A DNA stretch of 64,000 bases from a virus. The position numbers were made by a program, and so were the translations under genes. The notes beneath the pieces are model-generated. The model made no database searches. It was not told where the DNA came from and worked only from the letters and a program-made list of their open reading frames with translations. The number at the start of each line of letters is the position of its first letter. The first letter of the stretch is position 1. Location of the stretch: positions 20,581 to 84,580 of IMG/VR virus record IMGVR_UViG_3300036820_000010. One strand, written 5' to 3'. Positions 33,564 through 41,265 of the stretch are shown piece after piece.

Positions 33564-34558
33564 CGCCTCAGTTTGAACACCTGATCCTTGACCAGTAGGG
33601 GCTTGTCCTCTGGACCCTTGACGAACGGATCGATCCAGATCTGACGATGATCCTGCAGTGATGGGTACCACTGCTGCCTCCAGAATCCGCCTGTCGCACC
33701 CCCGACGATCCAGCGATGATCCCAGTTGACCCCGATCGGGTCATGGTCAGAATGGGGTCTCTTGGGAACTGCTCGACGCAGAGTGACCACTTGGATTTCC
33801 TGGACCTTAGACTTAGTCTTCCTCTCGATGCCCCTTCTGATCTGACGAGGCAAATGAGCAGTCTCACGGACTGCCACCCTCTGCTGGCACATAGCGAAGA
33901 ATGCCACCAAGACCAAGTAGTCTGGCTTAACTGACTCTTTCTGCCCCTCTTCCCTCTCACTCTCCTTTAGGGTCTTCCCGAATTCGAAGGCAGTAAAATG
34001 CAGGAGAGACAAACGAGGAAGTTGACCCAACATATCCGAGTGCCTCTCTAGGACATCCCGAAAGATCCCCTGGTTGACCTCGTCCAACGGGTCTTGCATG
34101 TCCGACCAGAACCCGACCAAGACCCCAAAACGTCCGTCTACCTCAGGGTACTGAACTGACTTCCAAGACATAGCGCAGGTCCTGCAAGTCTTTCCATGGA
34201 CCTCTTTGAAGGTCAAGTACTCTGACAGGATCATCACCCCGTCAGGAGAAGGCAAGTCTGACTCTAAGAGACGCTGGTCGTCCATCGACTCTGCCGCCTT
34301 CAAGAGGAGGTTAGACATCTCGCGAGTAACCAGATAGACAGGAGCGTCCCGAAAGGGACCTAAGACTCCCCCTGCCCAGGACTCGAAGTTGAAGTTAGTA
34401 CCTATCTTCGTGTTGAGAGAATCCAAAAACCCCTGGAAGACCCTGTGACCCAAAGAAGTCTTAGACCAAGAATAGAGATTAGTAACCAACGAAATCCCGT
34501 CAGCGGCCGTCCCCCACAAGGGGGGAGGCCCACTAACCAGAGAAGGCTTCTGACTCAT
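33560..34558 (-). CDS. Conserved phage protein of unknown function
   Basis: 332 residues from ATG 34558, one base after the MoxR stop. One Cx2C pair (KTCRTCAMSW) and a distinctive C-terminus: DHRWIVGGATGGFWRQQWYP then HRQIWIDPFVKGPEDKPL. I associate this Trp-rich ending with a widespread actinophage protein family whose role is not known. Co-transcribed with MoxR. Confidence 0.6.
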   Translation of the reverse strand: MSQKPSLVSGPPPLWGTAADGISLVTNLYSWSKTSLGHRVFQGFLDSLNTKIGTNFNFESWAGGVLGPFRDAPVYLVTREMSNLLLKAAESMDDQRLLESDLPSPDGVMILSEYLTFKEVHGKTCRTCAMSWKSVQYPEVDGRFGVLVGFWSDMQDPLDEVNQGIFRDVLERHSDMLGQLPRLSLLHFTAFEFGKTLKESEREEGQKESVKPDYLVLVAFFAMCQQRVAVRETAHLPRQIRRGIERKTKSKVQEIQVVTLRRAVPKRPHSDHDPIGVNWDHRWIVGGATGGFWRQQWYPSLQDHRQIWIDPFVKGPEDKPLLVKDQVFKLRR

Positions 34559-34559
34559 G

Positions 34560-35672
34560 TCAGAACTGCTCAACCTTCTTCTGTCCAAAGTCGACCGACA
34601 CCCTAGATGCAGAAGGCCTGTTGTTCTTGGTCTTCCACAAGTGGTACTGAGGAGCAGTCAGAGTGCGCGGGATGTCTTCGACCAGACGGCGGACCAAGTA
34701 GGTCGAGGGCTCTTCTGGCCAGCGCATCCCGTAGACCAGAATTGCGTTAACTGCGTCCTCGTTACCCTTAGCGTAGTTGACCAGAGACAGAGTCAGAGAG
34801 TACAGGAGGGAAGGTTCCTTCGGGATCTTGACCGACTCAGGGGAGTCCAGGATCTCTTGAATCTGAGGGACCTCCTCGAACATCTTCTTGTACTGTAGAA
34901 ACTCGGTCGCCGCACCCTCACCGATGCAACCCGCCATCAGCGCCTTGGTGATGTCCTTGGTCTCGAACTTACCTTCTAAGGAGAGTTCCTCGGCTACCCC
35001 CAGGATCCTATCCGCGTACTCGAAGGACCGTGGAGTAGCGTAGGCCATGTCGGTAACGTCTGGCTTCTCCTTCGCTGCCCCGTTCGCCCAGACCTCCTGA
35101 CGAAAGGCAGCAAACCCCTGCAGTAAAGGAGAAACATCGCCCAACTTCTGGGCCCAAGCAAGAAAAGAGCGAAGAGCATCCTGGGACCCAATCTCGATGT
35201 AGAGGTGACACATGCGGTTGGCCGCCGCCTTCGACAGAGGAGTAGTCCCGATGTCAGAAGTCGAGTTCCCAGCCAAGATCACGAAGGCGTTCTTGGAGAG
35301 TTCGTGCCCATTCAACTTCCGGTCCAGGATCAACTGCAGGGCAGTATTCTGAACGTCGAGGCGAGCCCGGTCGAACTCATCGAGGAACACGATCGCCTTC
35401 TCGTCAGTATCGAAGGGGAGCGTCTGAGGCATGAGGTACGTGAGGACCTTGTGCCCATCCTCCGCATCCTGGGGATAGGGAATCCCGCCTAAGTCAGAAG
35501 GTTCCTTGTCCGAGAGTCGGTAGTCGTAGATCTTGTAGTCCAGACGCTCCGCGATCTGCCTGACTACCGAGGACTTCCCGATCCCAACCGGACCCCACAG
35601 GGCAACCGGGACCTGAGCGACGAAACAAGTCACCGTCGCACGCTCCGCCTGCTCCAAGGTGATGAACTGCAT
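34560..35672 (-). CDS. MoxR-family AAA+ ATPase
   Basis: 370 residues from ATG 35672, preceded by AGGAG. Walker A LWGPVGIGKSSVVRQ (~26-40), Walker B KAIVFLDEFDRA, sensor 1 FVILAGNSTSD and an arginine-rich AANRMCHLYIE. MoxR ATPases remodel or activate partners through VWA proteins; the VWA/HEAGH protein at 28674-30020 is the likely partner. First gene of the unit driven by the promoter at 35731-35759. Confidence 0.88.
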   Translation of the reverse strand: MQFITLEQAERATVTCFVAQVPVALWGPVGIGKSSVVRQIAERLDYKIYDYRLSDKEPSDLGGIPYPQDAEDGHKVLTYLMPQTLPFDTDEKAIVFLDEFDRARLDVQNTALQLILDRKLNGHELSKNAFVILAGNSTSDIGTTPLSKAAANRMCHLYIEIGSQDALRSFLAWAQKLGDVSPLLQGFAAFRQEVWANGAAKEKPDVTDMAYATPRSFEYADRILGVAEELSLEGKFETKDITKALMAGCIGEGAATEFLQYKKMFEEVPQIQEILDSPESVKIPKEPSLLYSLTLSLVNYAKGNEDAVNAILVYGMRWPEEPSTYLVRRLVEDIPRTLTAPQYHLWKTKNNRPSASRVSVDFGQKKVEQF

Positions 35673-35730
35673 ATTTGAACTCCTGCCCTGGACTCGAGCG
35701 GGCTTCTCGCCGGGTTCCTTGATATCTATT

Positions 35731-35759
35731 ATTATAGGCACTCAGACACAGGAACGCAA
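35731..35759 (-). promoter_or_regulatory. Promoter of the MoxR operon
   Basis: TTGCGT, 17-nt spacer, TATAAT on the minus strand, followed by AATAGATAT. It shares CTGAGTGCCTATAATAATAG with the coiled-coil gene promoter apart from one inserted T. The leader to the ATG is about 50 nt. Confidence 0.65.
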
Positions 35760-35793
35760 GGTCCTAGGGTAGAAATTTTCAGGAAAACCTAGA

Positions 35794-36105
35794 CTAGGAA
35801 GATTTCTCTCCCGGACCACTGACTACCTCGACATGAACTAGGCCTCGAGGCTTCGGCTGGGCCAGGACTTGGTCCGAGATGAGGAAAGCAGCATCCGCAA
35901 CATCCACCGCAGCAACTGGAATCTCAGTTTCTAGGGTCAAGCGCAACTTACGCCCATCTTGAAGAAGGACAGCATTAACGACGCGCGCGCGCGTAGTCTT
36001 CCCATCCTCTCCACGGACTACAGTAGACGTCCCGGGCAGTTTGGAAACTGACCCCTCTGCCCAGATCGAGTTACCTTTAGGTCCGACTTCTAGAGTCCAA
36101 CGCAT
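35794..36105 (-). CDS. Hypothetical protein
   Basis: 103 residues from ATG 36105 (MRWTLEVGPKGNSIWAEG), overlapping the upstream gene by 29 nt. Beta-rich with an Ala-rich C-terminal helix. Longer start at 36153 is less likely. No family recognised. Confidence 0.5.
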   Translation of the reverse strand: MRWTLEVGPKGNSIWAEGSVSKLPGTSTVVRGEDGKTTRARVVNAVLLQDGRKLRLTLETEIPVAAVDVADAAFLISDQVLAQPKPRGLVHVEVVSGPGEKSS

Positions 36106-36427
36106 CCTTTTCTGCTCTCCTCTTGGCTGCTCGGTCTCGGTTACGCTGGGCAAGATTCCGACTCGCGTTGGCCCTACCTTTCAGGCGGGCTCGGTTAGTG
36201 TAAAAGACCTCACGCGTAATCTCCCACTCCAACCCTCCCTCGACAACCAGGTCACGGTGATAGACAAGAATCGGGACTCCCTTCTCGATCTTAGGTATGA
36301 TCACGGCCGTGTTCTTGAGGCACGCCTTCATCACCCAGGCTTCACCCTGGTACAAGACATCCTGCATAGGCTTGGGTTGGTGATCAAGAGTAGGCCGGCC
36401 TTCTAGTGCTGCTGGGAGAGTCTTCAA
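36077..36427 (-). CDS. Hypothetical basic protein
   Basis: 116 residues. Mixed N-terminal part (YQGEAWVMKACLKNTAVIIP) and a very basic C-terminus (RARLKGRANASRNLAQRNRD) that may bind nucleic acid. Overlaps neighbours by 4 and 29 nt. Confidence 0.5.
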   Translation of the reverse strand: MKTLPAALEGRPTLDHQPKPMQDVLYQGEAWVMKACLKNTAVIIPKIEKGVPILVYHRDLVVEGGLEWEITREVFYTNRARLKGRANASRNLAQRNRDRAAKRRAEKDALDSRSRT

Positions 36428-36645
36428 CCTTGCTCCTTCGATGCGTTAATCCGATTCTTAACTGCTGCCGGAGGATGCCCGATATGGTACTTGTGGCAAA
36501 AACTGCAGGAATAAGGAATCAGACCTCCTCCCTGCCCGTTGTTCCTGATCGACTCTATGGCTGCTAGGGCTTCTTCATGGGTGTCGAACTGCCTCTTGCC
36601 TTGACACGCAGACCGACGGAGTCTTCGCTTCGATGACATATTCAC
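36424..36645 (-). CDS. Small zinc-finger protein
   Basis: 73 residues. Basic N-terminus, helix (QFDTHEEALAAIESIR), then YSCSFCHKYHIGHPP, a C-x2-C-x2-H/H finger of a recurrent phage small-protein type. Alternative Met starts at residues 3 and later exist. DNA/RNA-binding role inferred. Confidence 0.6.
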   Translation of the reverse strand: MNMSSKRRLRRSACQGKRQFDTHEEALAAIESIRNNGQGGGLIPYSCSFCHKYHIGHPPAAVKNRINASKEQG

Positions 36646-36902
36646 TTTACTCCCGGCTTATTGATGACTTTTGAACTCAAAGTCCCCTGGATCGAAAACC
36701 TCCTGAGTTGGGAACTTTCACCCCGAGGAACAGGAGAAGGCGAACCCGAGTAGAAGAACTCTATCTCAGCATCAACTGACTCGAGTTCAACCCAACTCCC
36801 ATTCCCGAAGAAAACTTGGACTTTAGTCAGAGGGTTCGAGAGTTCACTGAAGTCGTCCAGGGGTTCCTCCTGCCTGACCACATAGTCAGGAACAGAAATC
36901 AT
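36642..36902 (-). CDS. Hypothetical protein, VPDY-N-terminal family
   Basis: 86 residues from ATG 36902 (MISVPDYVVRQEEP), overlapping the upstream gene by 4 nt. The N-terminus matches the protein at 15904-16173. Beta-rich, acidic middle. No function known. Confidence 0.5.
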   Translation of the reverse strand: MISVPDYVVRQEEPLDDFSELSNPLTKVQVFFGNGSWVELESVDAEIEFFYSGSPSPVPRGESSQLRRFSIQGTLSSKVINKPGVK

Positions 36903-37189
36903 CCCGCCTTCTTCTTCTGACACCATACACAAACCATGTCTCGGCCGAGGGGCCCAGCACAAGACCTACAGGTCCCATGCGGACGGATCAAGTTCAGACG
37001 GTAGACGGTGAGGGACGCTTGTAGATCTGCGAGAACACTCAGAGACTCTGCGCGTGGAATATGGGCCTTGACGGCTCGACAAGATGGGAGGGAAATGATC
37101 CTGTCCAACTCGCTAGACTCCGCCTCTAGAACCAACTCTACGGTCGAGGCAGGGAGTCCCTTTGGGGGTCGCACCATCAAATCCATCAT
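36899..37189 (-). CDS. Zinc-ribbon small protein
   Basis: 96 residues from ATG 37189. C-terminal ribbon CRSCAGPLG...CVWCQ with two Cx2C pairs after a helical region. A TATAAT box ends 7 nt before this ATG, so translation from a leaderless or near-leaderless transcript is likely. Confidence 0.55.
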   Translation of the reverse strand: MMDLMVRPPKGLPASTVELVLEAESSELDRIISLPSCRAVKAHIPRAESLSVLADLQASLTVYRLNLIRPHGTCRSCAGPLGRDMVCVWCQKKKAG

Positions 37190-37196
37190 GTCTATC

Positions 37197-37202
37197 ATTA
37201 TA
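37197..37202 (-). promoter_or_regulatory. -10 box 7 nt before the zinc-ribbon gene
   Basis: Minus-strand TATAAT followed by GATAGAC and ATG. No good -35 hexamer. Confidence 0.5.
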
Positions 37203-37237
37203 GTAGGTCTTGCGGGAGCGTGCGGGTTTTCCCTCCC

Positions 37238-37399
37238 TCAAGGGACTAGAAAGAAGACCAGTCCGACAAAGGCCAGTCCGATCCCGAACGGGAGCAACTG
37301 CAGAGACCCGACGGCTACCCCGAAAGTAACCAAGAACTCCGCGATCGCTCCGAGAATCAATAGAACTGCTCCAACGACGGCGCGAGTCGATCTCGGCAC
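37238..37399 (-). CDS. 53-residue two-helix membrane protein
   Basis: GTG directly after the upstream TAG. Two hydrophobic helices (AVVGAVLLILGAIAEFLVTF; LLPFGIGLAFVGLVFFLV) with a basic N-terminus (MPRSTR). A small membrane protein in an early gene block; role unknown. Confidence 0.55.
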   Translation of the reverse strand: MPRSTRAVVGAVLLILGAIAEFLVTFGVAVGSLQLLPFGIGLAFVGLVFFLVP

Positions 37400-37645
37400 C
37401 TAAGACTTCTCCTCGTTGTCTTCATTGTCTGATGAAGGCGTGCCCATTTCCTCAGGGAAGAACCACAACCCACAGGTCTTGCACAGAGTCTGCACAATCC
37501 CCTTCTTCGCCTGCTCCTCTGCCCACGCATGCCAACCTAAGTAGTCATGGGCAGGCACGACGTCTATGTGCCAGGAGCATTTCTTGGGTTGAGAGTACGC
37601 ATCTTGGCCACGAGAGGCCCGGTAGCGATGACTCTTACGTCGCAA
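37400..37645 (-). CDS. Small Cys/His protein
   Basis: 81 residues with KKCSWHIDVVPAHDYLGWH and TLCKTCGLWFFPEE: C/H ligands for one zinc site. Basic N-terminus, acidic C-terminus. Function unknown. Confidence 0.5.
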   Translation of the reverse strand: MRRKSHRYRASRGQDAYSQPKKCSWHIDVVPAHDYLGWHAWAEEQAKKGIVQTLCKTCGLWFFPEEMGTPSSDNEDNEEKS

Positions 37646-37656
37646 TTCTAAGAGCC

Positions 37657-37899
37657 TTAAAATACCCGAGAAGTCTTAGTTCTGATCTCCCCGCCGACTG
37701 AACCTCGGTCAAAAAGAGAATCCCCCGGAAAGGCAGACTTCTCAGTCAACCCTGCCCAGTCTTGGCCTAGGACCAAGATCAAAGCCTCTTCTAGACGGTC
37801 GACCTTGTGAGCTAGGACCTCGACCGCAGACTCTGCCTTGCTCAGGCGCTGGGCCAGGGAAGGTCTAGTCTCGACAACTTGGTTCACACCTTGGTCCAC
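37657..37899 (-). CDS. Coiled-coil small protein
   Basis: 80 residues from a GTG at 37899, directly after the upstream stop. Heptad-like region SLAQRLSKAESAVEVLAHKV followed by DRLEEALILVLG. Possibly an oligomeric regulator; no family recognised. Confidence 0.45.
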   Translation of the reverse strand: MDQGVNQVVETRPSLAQRLSKAESAVEVLAHKVDRLEEALILVLGQDWAGLTEKSAFPGDSLFDRGSVGGEIRTKTSRVF

Positions 37900-38172
37900 C
37901 TACACATCCTCCTTACTCGCTGAGATCGACTCGATCGCAGTATCCCGAATCAACTTCTGGTCCCTCCTCAACATGTCGAAGAGTACTCTCCGCGCGACTA
38001 CCGGCTTGGACTGAACTTCGACGAACTTCCCGCCTCGCGTATGCAGGACGATCGCCCTCGCTACCCACCTTTCCTGGGTCGTGCCTAGAAGTTTGCCATC
38101 AGCATCGAAGGCCTGGTAGAAGGTCAGGTCAAGTGCTGCTGGCAAATCAAACCTTTTGTCCTTCATGTCCAT
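37900..38172 (-). CDS. Hypothetical early protein
   Basis: 90 residues, first gene of the leftward operon, with TATACT/TATATA promoter-like sequence just upstream of the ATG. Alpha/beta mix; C-terminal helix ESISASKEDV. Divergent from the primase gene across a 245-nt region. Confidence 0.5.
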   Translation of the reverse strand: MDMKDKRFDLPAALDLTFYQAFDADGKLLGTTQERWVARAIVLHTRGGKFVEVQSKPVVARRVLFDMLRRDQKLIRDTAIESISASKEDV

Positions 38173-38257
38173 CTATAAGTATATAGGGTCCGATCAAGAA
38201 GTGCGCAGTGAGAAATTGATATAGATAGGCAACCCCATCCGATATACAATCCTAAGC

Positions 38258-38385
38258 ACCTCGGGTGGTCGCTCCCGAAAGTCGATAGGAGAAAGGGGAC
38301 TCTTGGACCTGTCCCGGTTATACAGGTCTGCCTCCAGTCATTGAGTACCCTAGAGGGCCCGAGGTACATCAAAACAAGGAGGCAG
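38258..38385 (+). promoter_or_regulatory. Structured leader of the primase-helicase gene
   Basis: Leader with crossing helices. ACCTCGGG (38258-38265) pairs with CCCGAGGT (38358-38365). Within it GACCTGT/ACAGGTC (38306-38312 with 38322-38328) forms a hairpin, and CTGCCTCC (38328-38335) pairs with GGAGGCAG (38378-38385) outside, making a pseudoknot. The last element contains the AGGAGG ribosome site (38377-38382), so folding would hide it. Looks like a translational riboswitch or autoregulatory site; no ligand is assigned. Confidence 0.55.
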
Positions 38386-38392
38386 CCAGGAC

Positions 38393-38425
38393 ATGGGCCA
38401 GGCGCTAACGTCTATCGGTGAGTAA
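38393..38425 (+). CDS. Ten-residue leader peptide overlapping the primase start
   Basis: ATG at 38393 lies 10 nt after AAGGAGG and encodes MGQALTSIGE; its TAA spans codon positions just past the GTG (38418) of the primase gene. The primase GTG has no ribosome site of its own, so translation of the micro-ORF could deliver ribosomes to it by coupling. Inferred from signals only. Confidence 0.4.
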   Translation: MGQALTSIGE

Positions 38426-40310
38426 GTTTCGGCTCACCCATCTTCCTCAAATCACCTACGACTATGTACGCGCAGTCAGAGCAGATGGGTTGGTCGAATG
38501 CGGGGACAGGGAGTGTAAAGTCTTATGCCCTGCCCATCCCGACGTCAAACCGTCACTGTCAGTCAAGGACCTGGGCAAAGATGGCCTTCTCCTGCACTGC
38601 CATGCTGGGTGCCTGTACTCCCAGATCATCGAGGCCTTAGGTGCCCTCGAAGTCTCTGCCCCTCAACCCGCAGTCAAACTGCAGTTGAAACCAGAGACTG
38701 AAGAAACTCAAGCCTTCTCGCCCGACACCCTAGAATGGTTCTCGACCTACACTGGGGTACCTACAAGTTTTCTCTTGAGCCTAGGCAGGAACATCGCCTT
38801 CGCCCAGAAAGAAATTCGCTTCTTATTTCCAGGCGTCAAGGCAGCCAAGTACCGGAAGGCGAGAGCCAAAGAGTTCTGGTGGATCCAAGACGGGGGCGAC
38901 CGACCCCCATTCTGGCCACTCCCGCCCAAGACACTCCCTACCCGCATCTTTCTAGCGACCGGAGAGACAGACTGCATCTCACTCAAGTCTTTGGGCTATG
39001 ACGCCTTCGCCTTGACTGCAGGCGAGGGGGCGATGCCGGAACTCGCGGCACTCCGCGTTCTCTACGACCGAGGAGTACGCGAGATCGTCTATGTCCCAGA
39101 TCTAGACGAGGCGGGCCAAAGAAAGATCCCGATTCTTCAGGAAAGAATCGAAGACGCCGAGATCTCGTTCTTAGAGATCAACCTAGCATCCCAAAGAGAT
39201 CCCCTGATCGGGGAGAAAGACGCAAAAGGCGTAGTCTCTAGACTCCTCGACAGCATCGAGGCGGGAGACATCAAGAAGATTCTGGACTCGTTGGTTGCTC
39301 AACCAACTCAACTCGAAGAACGCTTTCCTACTGTCGATCTAGGCGCCTTGATGCTGGCCGGGATTCCGCCTCGCCCCTTCCTGATCCCAGACCTCATCTA
39401 CAAAGACAGGTGCATGGTTCTTCATGGACCTTCAGGTGATGGAAAGACGATGATCTCCCTGGCCTTGTGTTCCGAAATGATCAAAGCAGGAGAAACTGTC
39501 TTCTACTGCGACGAAGAAAACGGGGAAGACGAGATAGCCAAACGCCTGATGGGTTTGGGCCTAACTCCAACCCAAGTTACCAACCAGTTCCTATACTTTC
39601 CTCTAACATCGCCTTCCCTCAAAGAAGCCGACTCCCTCCTCAGGAGAATAGTAGGATTCAACCCAGTCTGGGGAGTCTTTGATTCAGGGGCTGACTTCTA
39701 CACAGCAGCAGGCCTCAAAGAGAATGACAATGACGACATGGTCACCTGGTTCAAGGCCTTTGTTCAGCCCCTGTCTCGAACTTACCAGATAGGCTCACTT
39801 CTCTTAGACCACGAAAATGCAGTTGGAGAAGAAGGTAAACCCAGAGGAGCATCTTCGAAGAAACAGAAAACTGATGCCTCCTGGCATATCAAGGTAACCA
39901 AACCTTTCGACCAGGATACTATTGGAGAGGTAGAATTCGAGAGAAAGAAGAACAGACACGGAAGCCTACCCCCCCTACGCAAGGCTAGGATAGGTGGAGA
40001 TGGACAGGGAAACATTGATTTCCACCTCTACCCCACAGTAGTAACTCCTACTGTATCTCAACAGCAGGCACACGCTAATGCTAAGAGGATGCAGTACTGG
40101 TGGACCGAAGTCGACAAGGTACTTCGCCAGGCAGGATGCGTCGATGCTTCTTCGGGGCTGAGTCAATCGAAGCTGTTTTCTGCTCTTCCCTCAGGCCTAG
40201 GTCAAGCAGACAAGACCCAAATGATGCAGGATTGCGCAGACTCTCCTCTGTCTAAGGTCAAGCGTCAAGTCTTCGGGCCTAGGAAGACAATTACTTACTG
40301 GGTAGTGTAG
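38418..40310 (+). CDS. Primase-helicase (CHC2-like zinc finger, Toprim, RecA-like)
   Basis: 630 residues. N-terminal zinc finger (VLCPAHPDVKPSLSVKDLG, LLHCHAGC), central Toprim (ATGETDCIS for the Glu, VPDLDEAG for the Asp pair), and C-terminal RepA/AAA_25-type ATPase with Walker A LHGPSGDGKTMIS and FYCDEENGEDE. It would prime and unwind at the phage fork with the PolA gene product. The GTG start has no adjacent ribosome site and appears coupled to a leader micro-ORF. First rightward gene after a divergent promoter region. Confidence 0.88.
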   Translation: MSKFRLTHLPQITYDYVRAVRADGLVECGDRECKVLCPAHPDVKPSLSVKDLGKDGLLLHCHAGCLYSQIIEALGALEVSAPQPAVKLQLKPETEETQAFSPDTLEWFSTYTGVPTSFLLSLGRNIAFAQKEIRFLFPGVKAAKYRKARAKEFWWIQDGGDRPPFWPLPPKTLPTRIFLATGETDCISLKSLGYDAFALTAGEGAMPELAALRVLYDRGVREIVYVPDLDEAGQRKIPILQERIEDAEISFLEINLASQRDPLIGEKDAKGVVSRLLDSIEAGDIKKILDSLVAQPTQLEERFPTVDLGALMLAGIPPRPFLIPDLIYKDRCMVLHGPSGDGKTMISLALCSEMIKAGETVFYCDEENGEDEIAKRLMGLGLTPTQVTNQFLYFPLTSPSLKEADSLLRRIVGFNPVWGVFDSGADFYTAAGLKENDNDDMVTWFKAFVQPLSRTYQIGSLLLDHENAVGEEGKPRGASSKKQKTDASWHIKVTKPFDQDTIGEVEFERKKNRHGSLPPLRKARIGGDGQGNIDFHLYPTVVTPTVSQQQAHANAKRMQYWWTEVDKVLRQAGCVDASSGLSQSKLFSALPSGLGQADKTQMMQDCADSPLSKVKRQVFGPRKTITYWVV

Positions 40311-40335
40311 AGGACCCCCAATCCGTCTATAATTA

Positions 40336-40562
40336 CGACCGCCTCGCCACCGTCTCGAGATGGTGTGAGACAGCATGACCCGGTCCATGTCCGACGACCG
40401 CCTCGTGGGGGGCCATAAGAACGAAGTTCTGGCCCCTAGCGAGACGGTCGGAGTGGACCCTGAATGACCGGCGAGGTGGTCACTAGCGACCGTAGCGACC
40501 GCCTCACTCCGGTCGCAACGGTCGCAGAAATTTAAGGAAACTCCCCAAAACCGACCGCCTCG
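40336..40562 (+). ncRNA. Tandem stem-loop RNA element with CGACCGCCTCG repeats
   Basis: A 265-nt gap with four copies of CGACCGCCTC(G/A) at 40336, 40395, 40496 and 40552. Copy 2 opens a long hairpin: CGACCGcCTCG with CGAGaCGGTCG (40395-40405/40440-40450), then GGGGCC/GGCCCC and AGAAC/GTTCT with a GAA loop. Copy 3 sits in a second hairpin: GCGACCG-TA-GCGACCG paired with CGGTCGC-AA-CGGTCGC (40486-40525). Copy 1 starts a weaker CTC-CACC hairpin. A TATAAT box precedes it (40328-40333). Could be an independent RNA, a leader of the GIY-YIG gene or a protein-binding array. Confidence 0.55.
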
Positions 40563-40575
40563 TCAGGAGAAAACC

Positions 40576-41232
40576 TTGAAGACCAGCCTCTATCGGTTTT
40601 TCGACAGACAGGGAAACCTACTCTACATCGGGATTTCAAAGGCCCCCCTCCAACGCCTCCTGCAGCATCGGGAGGAAAAACTTTGGTGGGAAGAAATCGG
40701 AACCATCAAACTTGAGTTTTTCGAGACCCGAGAAGAAGCCCTCTTCCAAGAATTTACCGCAATTCAAGCAGAACAACCCAGGTACAACATCCACAGTAAA
40801 AAACTTAGGCAAGTTTCCCCCAAACTAGGGAATGCACTACCTTCTTCCCTTCTGCCTACTGAACTCATATTCGAAGGGGAATCCAAATTAGGGTGGAATC
40901 TACCTGACGACTGTCCCCACTGTGAACTTCCAGTGTCTCCGGTCAAGATTGATCTCCTAACCGGAGAATGTTTCTACTCCTGTCCTACCTCCCAACTCAC
41001 CTGGACCTGCCGTTGGGGACTCGAATACAACTTGGGTAAAAGGACCTTCTCAAACCTGAAAAACTTAACTAGAGGAATGAGCAAAGTAATCCAAGTCCCT
41101 GGAGGCTATGCCTGCACCCAAGAAGACCTCAGAGAACTTAAGACCCTCAACCTAAAATTTCCTTCTCCCCTTAGAAGATGCTGGAAAGGTTGGGATGGGA
41201 AGTTTTATGGGTTCACTCAAAACCTCCTATAA
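40576..41232 (+). CDS. GIY-YIG endonuclease
   Basis: 218 residues from a TTG with AGGAG 7 nt upstream. The GIY-YIG core is at the N-terminus: LYRFFDRQGNLLYIGISK, ending with EALFQEFTAIQAEQPRYN. A Cys/His-containing middle (CPHCELPVSP, CFYSCPTSQLTWTC) may form a zinc ribbon for DNA recognition. Freestanding GIY-YIG enzymes are often homing nucleases; the repeat-rich element directly upstream may be related. Catalytic Arg/Glu assignments not verified. Confidence 0.75.
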   Translation: MKTSLYRFFDRQGNLLYIGISKAPLQRLLQHREEKLWWEEIGTIKLEFFETREEALFQEFTAIQAEQPRYNIHSKKLRQVSPKLGNALPSSLLPTELIFEGESKLGWNLPDDCPHCELPVSPVKIDLLTGECFYSCPTSQLTWTCRWGLEYNLGKRTFSNLKNLTRGMSKVIQVPGGYACTQEDLRELKTLNLKFPSPLRRCWKGWDGKFYGFTQNLL

Positions 41233-41233
41233 T
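41228..41233 (+). promoter_or_regulatory. -10 box before the 41266 operon
   Basis: TATAAT at the 3' end of the GIY-YIG gene, about 33 nt before the next GTG; weak -35. Confidence 0.4.
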
Positions 41234-41265
41234 GATGGAAAGATCGATCATAGGAGAACTCAAGA

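Noticed and set aside
38163-38372. 69-codon leftward frame in the primase leader
   Set aside because: Runs through the paired leader helices and has no ribosome site; opposite strand of a structured leader.
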